Shown in pieces: positions 1 to 10,667 of a DNA stretch of 64,000 nucleotides; within the stretch, counting starts at the first letter, position 1, and the number at the start of each line of letters is the position of its first letter. The stretch spans positions 10,900,535 to 10,964,534 of the forward strand of contig OZ012687.1 of assembly GCA_963942565.1 (NCBI GenBank), in the 5' to 3' direction. This DNA comes from Maea johnstoni. Taxonomy: Eukaryota; Annelida; Polychaeta; Spionida; Magelonidae. The position numbers and the translations under genes are program-made. A model generated the notes under the pieces. It was given only the letters and a program-made list of their open reading frames with translations. It searched no databases and had not been told where the DNA came from.

Positions 1-132
1 AAACAATGAATGGGATTCTGATAGAGCTGCACTCACGGAGGGAGATCAACTCATGGGCTTACAATCGTTTTGACTCATGAGCTCGCGGATGCACGACTTT
101 TTTAAAAGAATATATTTCATTCGGCCTAGCAT

Positions 133-347
133 TTAACCCTTCCAATGATAAGGCTACATTTCATCAAAGGCACAAGGACTCAGATATTTTTGAAAACCTT
201 TTGAACCCTGCTATGTTGGTATTCATTGGAAAGCTCTTGTTGGGTCCTATCAGATGAGTACCCATTTGCCTGGGTTTCAGTCATTTTTCAGCTTTTTTCG
301 CATCAATTTATATTGATCAAATTAGCCACCAGCAGCACAATGGTTAA
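133..347 (+). mobile_element. Family B TTAA element, complete
   Basis: A 215-bp dispersed repeat starts TTAACCCTTCCAATG and ends in TGGTTAA. It matches five other copies in this window (32790, 34680, 52142, 53097, 55332), all sharing an internal motif near GATGAGTACCCATTTGCC and the end motif GCCACCAGCAGCA. The TTAA at both ends followed by CCC, and preceded by GG(G), fits a nonautonomous piggyBac-like element with its TTAA target duplication. No coding capacity is seen. Confidence 0.7.
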
Positions 348-1199
348 GAGAAAAATACTTACTGATGGAGATTTATTAACATTTACATGTTTATTTCATT
401 TTAAAATGTGTTGGCGAGGTACAAAGGTCAGTTCAACACTACAATGCCTGTATACATTTGGGATTGTAAACAAGACTTGGCTTTAATAAGCAATGATACG
501 GTGTTCTGTGTTGTATATGCACTATTCCTCTGTCGCAGTGGTGCCCATTTGTGAAAACATGTACAAAAGTGGATCAGAAAAGACACTCAGCGAGATACGA
601 ATTTATATAAATAGACAGGCAGGAAGAGAAATACATATTGAGATGGTAAAATACCAGGTTTGCCAACAATTCATAGCAGTGGAATATAAAGCGAAGCTTA
701 TCCAGGCACACGTTCTTCTCCAACACAAGAGATAAGTAGTATTTTAGATATAGAAGTCTTGATATTTACAGGGTAGTGTTTATGATATATAGACAATATG
801 GTCAATGTACATCTACAGAATACATTCTTTTATTTTTGAATATGACGGTTGTGGTTCTGCACAAGATTGAATGTATAACAGGTGCAATAAAAATCATCCC
901 TCCGAGAATTAAAAAGTCTTGTTCATGAAAGACTCCCCAAGTTATATGCACATATACTAGTAGGATTTCGTAGAGAAACTGGTTATGAATGATTCATTAC
1001 GTATTTTGTAATTCATATGGAAAGTGCTGAAGTTTGATATTTTACAATACCATTAAATCTGGCGATTCAGGTCAGATTCTATATTAACCTGATTATATAC
1101 AATGGGTTGCACTCAAAATTTCACCCATTTCTTAATTCTATATGTTTTTTTACTGGGAAGGTCACATAGACAAGTGCCTGATGAAGACAAATATCTTAC
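348..1199. other. No recognisable feature
   Basis: AT-rich single-copy-looking sequence. An 80-codon open frame starts with ATG at 493 on the plus strand, but it has no recognised domain and no supporting splice or promoter signal, so it is not called as a gene. Confidence 0.5.
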
Positions 1200-1399
1200 C
1201 TTTTCCAGAAATCCAACACATATGGTTAGTTGGGATGAGGACACTTCATTGTACTCCACTGTGAAATTAGCCTGCAATTCTGAAAGATGCAAGTCAAGCG
1301 TATAGATTGGTTTATTTAATTCACTACACTGCCAATAGGTGTCAGGTCTTGCAATCTTCAAATCCTGCCCATCATATTCTGCGGGTCTATCACAGTTGC
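1200..1399 (-). CDS. Candidate internal coding exon, unrecognised secreted-type protein
   Basis: On the minus strand a polypyrimidine-poor but legitimate acceptor (TTTTGCCAG) is followed by 200 nt that stay open and end at a strong donor, AAAAG before GTAAGATA. The exon begins with the last two bases of a split codon and ends on a complete codon, giving 66 full codons. The peptide starts NCDRPAEYDGQDLK and contains three cysteines and one N-glycosylation motif (NFT in QANFTVEYNEV), which suits an extracellular domain. I do not recognise the family. The pattern YWQC followed by alternating hydrophobics (LDLHLSEL, FTVEYNEV) is faintly like the laminin N-terminal/netrin fold, but too weak to assign. 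It would belong to a gene running opposite to the ADAMTS gene. No neighbouring exon was found. Confidence 0.45.
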
Positions 1400-2220
1400 C
1401 TGGCAAAATATTTCAGGTGTCTGCCGCAAATATCTGCAGCAATGTAATAGCTGTAACTTATAAAGGGGCACTATTCACTTCGCGTCCCTTTCTCTGAGCA
1501 GTGCATTATGGACTGCAGTGCTCTTCACAAGAGCTTAACTCTCACATGGTTATCTTTGTCTATCCTACAAAGTTGATACCGCTAAGTTTTGTCATTCATG
1601 ACTCCATTTTCACAGAAAATAAATACATTTATAACAATACTTTGATATAGATGAACGTTGAAATCAAAATGTGTTAAATTTCAAATGACCCTTCCTTTTA
1701 TCAAAAACGAAATCAATTATATTTTTGAATTTCGTTTACTCTTTGGAAACCATCTCTTAATGACTTATTTGCTTTTATATTCATATTCCTTATTCTTTTG
1801 ATCTGGTGTAAAGAATCAAGGAGCACTAACTACAAACTTTCATGGTGAATGGCCTTTTAATCCAAAAACATTTGGTGGAGATTTTGTGATGACTAACATC
1901 ATAAGTACCTAATCAGGGTTATCATTTATCGGCATACAATTGAGAATAGACTGTTCAGGGTAGCGTTGGTTGTCTGGCCAGTGGCTGCATCCTCGCAATT
2001 AAGGTTTAGTCTAATATCTATGTCCCTCAGGCAAATACAAAAGGAAGTAGCAACTCCAACTAAAGAATGGAATATACAAAGGGTAATTCACCTTGTTAAA
2101 TTGGCATAACATATCTAGATCTCAGGACACACAACTTAGTAAACACAAGAAATATCTAACAGTACTGGGAACAGCAATCATCTTCGTTTCCTCTGGTATG
2201 TGTGTACATATGTTTGTAGA
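1400..2220. other. No recognisable feature
   Basis: AT-rich sequence with no long open frame, clear repeat or RNA signal. If the exon at 1200-1399 is real, this would be its upstream intron. Confidence 0.45.
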
Positions 2221-2630
2221 TTATACAAAAGAAATATGCCAGGGATAACCCTGGTAAATGATTGACTTTGAAAGGAAGTGCCAGCCCTCAGTTTCCACAT
2301 CTTGAGCATCAGATTCACCAACCACATCTAGTACTATGTCCATACCATCCAACTTATCACCCTCAACTACTCTTGGTTCAAACACATAGCCTGAGGGATT
2401 TGCATACTTAAGGATCTTGAATCTGCTCCAGAGCAGTGAAATATCTACACGTACATCATTCTAGTCAGAGGCACTGCGCCTATCTCATTCACTAGTCTGG
2501 CTGCTTGCCCCTCAATGAAGTATTCACTGAGTAGATTCACAATGTCTGAGCTTGGACCAAAATATACTTGTGGTTGCTCATCTAAGGGCTGAGGCATCGA
2601 CTCTTGAGTAGCTGTTATTCTCTGATTGCA
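2221..2630 (-). pseudogene. Broken protein-coding-like fragment, family unknown
   Basis: Read on the minus strand this stretch has coding-like texture: acidic and aliphatic residues in sensible alternation, few stops, and a final short frame that ends at 2221. It is not open as one frame, so it looks like a degraded copy of a protein gene or of an element's protein. I cannot name the family. It lies 0.8 kb upstream, in minus-strand sense, of the candidate exon at 1200-1399, but no splice signals tie the two together. It is kept as a fossil fragment only. Confidence 0.35.
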
Positions 2631-3407
2631 ATTCTAGAATCCTCCTCTCTGTGTTGGGCTGTATGGTCCCTCTGCACATGACAGATGTTGGGCTATGTTT
2701 ATGAATTTTATAAATAACCCATTATTTTGCTGTGCCCCATGTTCTCGGTTAAATAAATTAGTTGGCAAATATGGGTATATGTTATTAGTGATGCGATCGA
2801 TGTTCTATAGTTCTATACAACGAATGGGAATAATGGCAAAAACCGTATCCCCGTGTAAAGAGCAATATTTAATACAATACGACACATATATACGTTAGGA
2901 CAAAATCATCAATCATATTTGTTGTTTGCTCATTGACTGTTTAGTTCGGTATACAAAACCATATGTCATACAAACAGAAAATATAAAGTAATACACTAAG
3001 GAACATGACGAACAGAAAGAACATTGGAAATAAAATATTCAACATTTTACTTCATCAAATAAGTAGTTGGTATTTTACCGGCAGAAATATAACGACTGTT
3101 AATAGCATGATTCATTATACCTTGGATTAAGTATTGTGGTTGCTTATCTAAGATTATACACTAACTGTGTAACTGGAAAACATACTGTCACGCCCTCTAT
3201 TGCATTACGGGTATACTAAAATTCTCTCCATCTCTCCCTGCACTTTGTAGTAATCAATGATTATAAAACAGACATCAATGCTAATGAAACCACACAGCCC
3301 TTTAAAGTCCAGTGTCTCATCTTAATACAGTATGATACATACATATGCATACGTTTTCTTGACATAGAATGGCAAGTATGGTCACCATGTAATCATTTAG
3401 ACCAAAC

Positions 3408-3408
<1 letters not shown>
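2631..3408. other. No recognisable feature
   Basis: AT-rich sequence with many stops on both strands. Nothing is identified up to the GA array. Confidence 0.5.

Positions 3409-3492
<84 letters not shown>
3409..3492. repeat. (GA)n microsatellite
   Basis: About 42 uninterrupted AG/GA dinucleotides. The serine/leucine reading frames through it are artefacts of the repeat. Confidence 0.98.
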
Positions 3493-3494
<2 letters not shown>

Positions 3495-3868
3495 ATCAAC
3501 ATACGCAATACCCGATCCTCGAGTTACAATACCAGGCAGACTACGCAGGTCATCATAATTTCATTATTGGTGTGTTTAAGTGACCGGTCCGAAAATAGTG
3601 ATACAATTGCACAATTTCACATTCTCTAAACCCTCAACAATAAGGATGGGATAGCTTAAAGTCGCCCAAACAATACCTAAATTGGTATTGTTTTGTTTTT
3701 TTCTTCTAATTCTTCTATGCTTTTTCGTTCTGCAATTATGCAGGGAATTTGCTGTAATAAGTAAAAAAAAAATGTTTTCAAACCGCTGTTTTACCATATT
3801 TCACCTGAAAGTGTCCGAATTGCACCTCAGGGTAGTTGATTTTCAAATATTTCTGGGGCGGGGCCGTA

Positions 3869-4432
3869 CATCCCAGAGATGTCGGTCAAAATCGCCGATC
3901 CGAAAATCGCCGACTACCTAAATGGCCGATTGCAAAAACGGCCGATGACTCATTGGTCCATCCTGAAATAAACCTTCACATATTCCCCTAATTTAGTAAT
4001 TGAACTTTACATTCTCCACATGTCAAGTGTCATAAACATTCTTATTAAGTATTCTGTGCTTCGATATTTGTTTTTGTTTAAATCTGAATGTTAATTCTAG
4101 ATGTAATTACGCCACAAAGCCAAGACCTCCTACAGTTAGAGCTTGAAGTAAGATATCCAGTTGCTCATCTAATGTTAGAGCAGCTAGCTACGCCGACTTT
4201 TCTTCTTGAAATATTCTTTTTTTAAGTCCAAAATCCGTTTAATGATAAATGACATCACTTAAAACCAATCCATAACTTTTTTTTTAACAATTTCCACACT
4301 CCTTTACACGGACAATAGGCCTAATTGATTTCCATTAAATAAGGCCCTTTTAACCATCGGCCTTTCTGCAAACGGCGATTTTGCGAACGGCGATTTTGGA
4401 ATCGGCGATTTTGACCATATACCATCCCAGAC
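3869..4432. mobile_element. Nonautonomous DNA element with subterminal CGGCGATTTT repeats
   Basis: Two inverted arms bracket about 370 bp of AT-rich filler. The left arm (about 3869-3955) carries GGTCAAAATCGCCGAT followed by two further degenerate copies of AAAATCGCCG. The right arm (about 4345-4432) has the same words in reverse complement, with three or four copies of CGGCGATTTT. Arms of about 85 bp with repeated subterminal boxes are typical of MITE-type elements, where the boxes act as transposase sites. No target duplication could be defined, so the superfamily is open. Confidence 0.6.
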
Positions 4433-4744
4433 CCCTCAGCCTTGATAGCGTCTCTCCGGTACACCGTTACTGACGTGCAATGCACGCCTGAAATTGTGGG
4501 CACCTTTGGCTAACCTGCTGCTGCCTCTGAGAGATTAAGTCAACCCTTGGTGTACTGGAATCTAAGTTACAGCACTGAGCAATGTTGATCATTCACCCTG
4601 AACACCTACTGAGAGTCTCTGATCTAACATACATGAATTATCTCCTCTCTTGCAGCACCAGCTTTAATTCTTTTGGATTTCACCAGGGAGAATCTATTAA
4701 TACATTGAAGTGTCCCTGATTTCACAGAGTCCAACTCATTATCA

Positions 4745-4745
<1 letters not shown>
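4433..4745. other. No recognisable feature
   Basis: Nothing identified between the CGGCGATTTT element and the trinucleotide array. Confidence 0.4.

Positions 4746-4824
<79 letters not shown>
4746..4824. repeat. (CTA)n microsatellite
   Basis: About 26 uninterrupted CTA/ACT triplets. The poly-threonine frame through it is a repeat artefact. Confidence 0.97.
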
Positions 4825-5127
4825 GGGAAGTTCAGATGAAAGATGATTCTCTGTCAGACAAAGTTTTGAGCATTTCTTTATTATCCGCACTGTATGCATG
4901 TATGTATCAGGAATTTGAACGTTCCTGGTATGTATGTATATTTATTGACTGTAGAGGTGAACTACAAAGACATAAAAAACAAGGTGTTATATATAATAAC
5001 AAATAAAGAAAATAAGAAAAATATAAAGATAATGAATATGAATATGGAATACGGTCATGATGATCAATCTGAGTATGACATGTATACAAGTATAGCCTAC
5101 AATCAGGAAGTATAGACTTTACATTTA

Positions 5128-5335
5128 ATAATAATAATAATAATTGGAATTTATATAGCGCCTTTTCCATTCATAAAATGTTCAAAAGCGCTGCACATTG
5201 TCATAGTTTGAGTAATAGTCCACAACGCCTCAATGGGCGAGCCTGAAAAGGTGTGTTTTGAGACACTTCTTGAAGGCCTGACACGATGTAGAATCCTTCA
5301 GGTGTTGTGGAAGCGCATTCCATAATCTACATTTA
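5128..5335 (+). repeat. Dispersed repeat fragment with TTTATATAGCGCC head
   Basis: A short AAT array leads into GGAATTTATATAGCGCC, then an AAAGCGCT box, then sequence describing a typical moderately repeated invertebrate/fish repeat tail. I recognise the head motif as one found beside ATT/AAT arrays in many aquatic animal genomes, but cannot name the family with certainty. Only this copy is seen here. Confidence 0.4.
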
Positions 5336-5773
5336 TATAGTTCCTGCTACAATAGAGTAAAATACCAAAAAGGCAAAACATATTTGGACTTGTCGAAGAT
5401 TTCATACATCAAATGTTTTGATAGAAAGGAGCATTTTCATTTTATATATTTTGAAGTCATCTAGGATTCGTTCCACAAGAAACACTTTGGCTTTTTTCTC
5501 TCCTCCCATACCCAGAGAAACGCCATAATCACCCCCGATCATCACCAACTACTGAGTCTGCAATGTCTGAATATGGAGGCCATCTAGTGGAAAGCACACT
5601 AACTAAAATTATGAGTCGTTCCATCTTAATCACGCAGTCTCTCAATACACATAGCTGCTCTGGTGTAGATTTCATAGAGACGCATTTTCATATACAAACA
5701 TAAATTCGATTGTATTGACGAGTATATAGTATTTTGAAACACACTGATAGTAGTAGACTGTGTTATAACTGGG
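5336..5773. other. No recognisable feature
   Basis: AT-rich filler. No open frame of interest is seen. Confidence 0.4.
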
Positions 5774-6272
5774 CAGGCATGTCCAACTGTCGCACCAGCG
5801 TGTGCGACAGACTTCAAAACGTGCGACAGGCCAACCCGTTCCATCAAATTCGGTTAACCCATTAATGCGCACAGCGGGCAAAACAACCTGACAATTTTGA
5901 TAAAACCTTTAAACTAAAAGCATATCTCGGAAAATATTTGAAGGAGATATGTTAATCTGATCACCACCAACAACTCTCCTTCAAATATTGTATTAAAGAA
6001 ATCTGGATTACCAAGTTATTGCCAAAAATGATATGGATCCAGACGACAATTTCTCAGGGAACTCCTAAGCATTAACGGGTTAAGGTCAGTAGAACCTTTT
6101 ATTTATTCTCAAATGGTAATCTTAATTGAACAATAGAGATCTCCGCTATCGATATAAAGCTAATAATTTAGGGCCAAATGATGAAAACTTTGTGAATCAT
6201 TTGTGCTCTAAAGAAGATGTTTTCCAGGATTGACGATCTGTGCTCCAAAACTGTTATATGTGGACACCCCTG
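5774..6272. mobile_element. hAT-like nonautonomous element hosting a family A insertion
   Basis: The left end reads CAGGCATGTCCAACTGTCGC and the reverse complement of the right end reads CAGGGGTGTCCACATATAAC. They agree at about 10 of the first 15 positions, including TGTCCA. Flanks are TAACTGGG on the left and TACTGGAA on the right, which could be a decayed 8-bp duplication. Just inside the left end GTGCGACAG/GTCGCAC occurs in both orientations, as subterminal transposase sites often do. A 230-bp family A TTAA element (5854-6083) sits inside, so the hAT-like copy is the older of the two. Confidence 0.5.
5854..6083 (+). mobile_element. Family A TTAA element, complete
   Basis: The element runs from TTAACCCATTAATGC to GCATTAACGGGTTAA, a 15-bp terminal inverted repeat with one mismatch, ending in TTAA on both sides. 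Internal marks shared with other family A copies are CAACTCTCCTTCAAATATT in the middle and GATCCAGACGACAATTTC near the 3' end. It is a non-coding, piggyBac-like MITE and the best reference copy in the window. Confidence 0.75.
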
Positions 6273-6394
6273 TACTGGAATCGAGTATTACTAAAGAGAA
6301 CACAGACTCGAATTACATTGAACAAATAAAGTTCGCCGTATTAAAGGTATTCGCTAATCATGAGTGAACCTGACCTATAGTAGACTAGGTTCTC

Positions 6395-7400
6395 AGACCC
6401 TAAAAAGTCGACATCCACTATGGAGCCAAATGGGCCCAAATTGAGAAGTGGCCCTGTATCTCTGGAGTGCATGACAAAATCTTTATGAAATTTGGCCACC
6501 AAATAGCTTGCAGAGATACAAAACATTCGGAAAATTAAAATGACATTGATACGACCTATAATGACCTTGAAATGACCTTTAAGTCTGTATTTTCAACGTA
6601 TCTGATACTTGGTCCAAGTTATTGCCCCCTAAAAATACAATAATAGAAATTACTCCCCCTTACTATCTTGGACATCATACTCTAGTATATATTTTCAAGA
6701 ATATCTGTTCCGAAAAAGCAACTTTTTACATTTTTTATGAAGGATGATATAAAATTTATATTTGCTTTTCTTGTGAAAAAACCAGCTCCCCTACGAAGAC
6801 CAAAACCACATTATCAGGTTGGGCTCAAGGAAAAGATATCATTAAAAAATCACGCGGCCATCTTGGATTTAGAAAAATTGGCTATATCTTTGCAACGGAA
6901 GCAGATATCAGGATAGTCTAATTTTAAACGATATCTTCTCTTTTAGGTCTAATTAGTTATGTGATTGTCATCTTGGTAAGGCGTACATGTCTGGCAGTAG
7001 AAGAGAAAATGCATACTAGTATGTTAATTTCGACCTTCACAAAAAAAATTCATTGTACTTCTTGTACCGATTTTTTTGCAAATGTATTCTAAAGTGCCTT
7101 GCTCATAATCGTATGAGAGCAGATTTTTCATTTTTACACAATTTTGGGGAGAAAATGTGATTGAAAGAGGTACATGCTGAGAAAAAGATGTTTTCTAATG
7201 CCATTTCAAGGTCATCCAATGTCAATCAAGGTCAATTGGGTTTATTGAGTTTTTTGTATCACCATTCGCTATCATCTGGCCAAAAATGATGAGAATATGA
7301 AAATTTTCTACAAAGATATGCCCATATATGCTCACAACTTCTCAATTTGGGCCAATTTGGCCCCACAGTGATCCCATTCTATGCTGACAAAGCAGTGTGG
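6395..7400. mobile_element. Long-inverted-repeat (foldback-like) element
   Basis: Sequence around 6418-6600 reappears, reverse-complemented, at about 7200-7385. The clearest block is GGCCCAAATTGAGAAGT against ACTTCTCAATTTGGGCC; flanking matches continue for roughly 180 bp at lower identity, including the paired words ATGACCTTGAAATG and CATTTCAAGGTCAT. Between the arms are about 600 bp of AT-rich sequence without an open frame. This is the form of a nonautonomous DNA element with long terminal inverted repeats. The exact ends and target duplication are not resolved. Confidence 0.55.
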
Positions 7401-8859
7401 TGTAGTACCAGGTATGGTAGATAAATGGCATAACCTGGTCCTCTGATCTCTAGAGGTTGTCTTATTCAAACTGAATCCTGGTGAGATAAGTGTAAACTCA
7501 ATTGACCACTATGGCCACCTAGAATATTGGGTGCTTGGTAACAGAAAAAACATATCAGAAAAATACATATGACAGCCTAGAACTCTAGGCTAGATTTATA
7601 GTTGAGCTACCTACCCTGTTCTGCTATGAAATTGTATTGACGAGCTGGGTCAGTTCCAAGGCCTGATAACTCTTCAAACAGTGGCGTTCGGCCACTTTTC
7701 AATCTTTGAAGGTGGCCTTCGTGCTATTAAAAGGTAGGAGAAAGCCTCCGTAATTCCCTCTGATCTATGCCTTGGTGAGATTCACGATTTATCACACATC
7801 GGACTATACCTAATCTTAGATGAATCATTCTATTCATCTTAGACCTAATGTATGTCTTTTACAATGTGTTTGGCCTGTTTCGTTTTCTTCTCATTTCCCG
7901 ACCTGTGATTTGAGATTAACTTGGCACAACAGACGAACACTGTGAACCTCTATATGTATCCTTTCACATAGCCTAATAAAAGTAACATTTAAGCATATTG
8001 TTATCTTAGTGACGAAACAATGGTCTGATTGGTTTTCCCTACTAGAACTTGTTCTATTGTTATATACTTTTAGACCAATTGTTTCTACCCAGTACTCATT
8101 TACAACTAATCCCCTTCAAGCATATTTAGCAAAACACCCTTTAAAGGTTATCTTCGGGACCCCTCTCCTTTTTCCAGGAACCATTAACCCTAGATAGTGA
8201 TGGTGTGTCGCAGCTTTTAACTTATTTCATGAAAAGGAATAATCGATGGAACCTTTATGCAAATTTTGAAAATGAAGTGTAGTGTCAAAACTGTTTTTTT
8301 TCCTTAAATATTAATTCGTTTAAAATAGTCAAAAAGCTACTCGTTAACCTACCGCAGGTCTCAATGATCCATAAGTAATGTAATCTTTAATTAAGTGCGA
8401 AAGACGCGTCTCTACTGATAGTGATACCTGTTATGGGGGTATTCTATGAGTTAAAAGGATGTTTCAATATTGAACTTGTGAGCGGGTTATCTTCCAATAT
8501 GGGGAGGTCGGGTACGCGGATGGTCTTTAATTAATTTATCAGTACATTTATGTTTCTTCTATTTCAGATCGGCGGCTATCGCCTGTAGTTGAAAAAAAAA
8601 GTAAAAAGTTAGTTCGATTCATGTTTTGCTACAGATTGTAGAGTACTGGTTCTGGGTATTTGCCATAGATTTTGAGAAAACACGAATACGTAGTCAACTT
8701 AGAGGATATTAACTTAGCGAAGACCCGTGTTTGATTAAATAATTTGTAATGGCACTGGCGTGCGTGTTGCGTGCGTGGCGGAGTACGTCTTTCAAGTATG
8801 TGGTGAACTAATCGTATACGGTGACCCCAACGTGACACCTGCACCGCACCACCTTCTAG
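7401..8859. other. Upstream region of the ADAMTS gene, no defined feature
   Basis: No credible open frame or repeat is seen. CpG density rises from about 8740 onward, in step with the promoter-like block that follows. Confidence 0.4.
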
Positions 8860-9113
8860 TTCGCCGTCTTGCCGCTAGGGTAACATGATGTACATTTCAA
8901 GATCCTATCCTTAATGGCTGCGCGCTGATTGGCTGTCTGCGCCGAGGGGGCGTGGTTGCGGTTTCGCCTGCTGTTCTGAGCCCACCAGTCTCTGTGTGTG
9001 AGACGAAACTTGGGTCTTGCCTGTTGGTCCGAGGTGTGTGTCTTCGCTTTACCGGCTCGGGAAAAGGACATAAAGTAAAACGTGTTCGGATAGTGCAAAC
9101 CGATGAAGCTTGG
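8860..9113 (+). promoter_or_regulatory. Probable CpG-rich promoter / 5' UTR of the ADAMTS gene
   Basis: This block is clearly richer in CpG than the AT-rich surroundings. It contains an inverted CCAAT box (ATTGG at 8928-8932) and, 14 bases on, a GC/KLF-type box GGGGGCGTGG (8946-8955). No TATA box is evident. It ends at the first ATG in frame with the ADAMTS exon. Position and composition fit a TATA-less core promoter and leader; the transcription start cannot be placed. Confidence 0.5.
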
Positions 9114-9767
9114 ATGAAGTCACGTCGTTGCAGTTGACCATTGCGTTGTGTGCTGGTGGTGTTGGTAGCGAGCTTGCTACAAGCCGGACTACTAGCCCAA
9201 CACACACGGTACAAGGGGCCACGGCAAGCAGACATTAGGACTAGTAGGGAGCGATATGCAAGCAGCAGTAGCAGTCAGAATGATGAGACTTTACAAGAGG
9301 AGCCGGCAGGTTGGTATACCTCGATTTTGACACGATCACTGTCATCCCGACTTGCTTACTGTCACCTTGTTTCACGCCAAAAATCACAAATTAATATTTC
9401 ACTTTTTTCATTTCAGCAGCGGTTAGTGATAACTTTGTTAGATGGATTACGAGACTATGAGATCGTGGTGCCGACTCGTGTGGATGAGCAGGGGGATCCC
9501 TACCCGCACGAGAGACACTTTCGCAAGAGGAGCGCCGATCCCTGGGATCGGAGAGTGTGGTACACCCTGCACGCATTTGGACAAAAGTTCCACCTTAATT
9601 TAACCAAGGACCTAAGTTTTGTGGCACCGAGTTTCATAGTGCAGCATCTCGATGGAAATAAGACGTGGTTGGATGATACGGCAGAGGGAGGCCTGGACTG
9701 TTATTACTCGGGGAATGTACATGGTCAGAGCGAGTCCAGCGTAGCGGTCAGTCTCTGTCATAGCCTG
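9114..9767 (+). CDS. ADAMTS-family metalloprotease, signal peptide and propeptide (first exon or exons)
   Basis: ADAMTS proteins are secreted zinc metalloproteases that act on extracellular matrix. This segment encodes the N-terminal prodomain (reprolysin-type propeptide). The frame from about 9417 carries DYEIVVPTRVDEQG, then a basic RKRS site, then the core FHLNLTKDLSFVAPSF, then a Cys-Tyr-Tyr-Ser-Gly-Asn-Val block and SVAVSLCHSL, all in the family's order. It ends on a complete codon at a good donor, CCTG before GTAAGT (9768). The upstream part has a hydrophobic signal core (VLVVLVASLLQAGLLA, from 9150) and a serine-rich run. Odd points: the in-frame ATG at 9114 is followed by TGA at 9135, six bases before the leucine that opens the core-bearing frame. 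A candidate donor at 9310 (CAG before GTTGGT) and the acceptor at 9416 are out of phase, so either the exon reads straight through or a base is wrong. The propeptide resembles the ADAMTS9/20 and ADAMTS7/12 groups; the subtype cannot be decided. Confidence 0.82.
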
Positions 9768-9958
9768 GTAAGTCACACCTTTAACCTACCTACTTCATAT
9801 CCAATCAATTTGCGATATGCACGGAGAAGAGCATGCTCAAATCGTCAATATATCGCTTTACATTAATTTCAGTTGAAACATATCATTTTAAAAACGAACT
9901 ACAAGTACTGACATCCAGTCCCTTGGGTTTTTGTGTGTGTGTGTGGGGGGTGATAGTC

Positions 9959-9962
<4 letters not shown>

Positions 9963-10037
<75 letters not shown>

Positions 10038-10050
10038 TATATATATATAT
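9963..10050. repeat. (TA)n microsatellite
   Basis: TA array with two short interruptions (TT), flanked upstream by a short GT run. Confidence 0.95.
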
Positions 10051-10667
10051 TAATATGTATTTTCCGAGTGCTGAAAATGAAAGCCTGAGTGTCTGTTATG
10101 AACCCCTCACTCACCTAGATCCTTTGCCACCTTTATTGAGGTATAAAGAAGTACAATAAAAACCTGTATATCACCGCAGTAGAATCATAACTTTTCTACG
10201 CAGAGCGTTATTGACAGCGACCCCCATAGCCTGTGGAACAATAGCAGAAAACTCTATTTACCCTTTTCTACACCACCTACACTGTCACCCTATCCCTGTA
10301 TAAAGGGTTAAGATTTGGATAGAATAATAACCCATTAATTAGAGTGACACATACACTCGGTGTGAAGTTGTGGAATTAGGTGTCATAATATCACTCATTT
10401 GACATGATTATGTTATAGATGGCAGTGTTGGGTGATGAAGTGTTTGTAGTGTATAGCCATAAGTTGTACTTGCGATCATTTATTGGAAACTGTCAGTTGA
10501 CTCAATGTCATTTCAACCTATCCACTACTATAAATATCCAGAGTTAGGGAGTACCTAAAAAAAATTGTAAGCCATTTGGAAAAAAATGGATTCTTCATCA
10601 GTTAAAGAAAAAGTTGAAGTTTTAGAATACTTGTGAATTTTCTGAGACTAAATCTATCTCCCTATTT

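Noticed and set aside
8952-9137. 61-codon frame upstream of the ADAMTS signal core starting at a GTG
   Set aside because: It is the leader region read in the ADAMTS frame; only its last ATG (9114) is a sensible start, and that is discussed with the ADAMTS exon.
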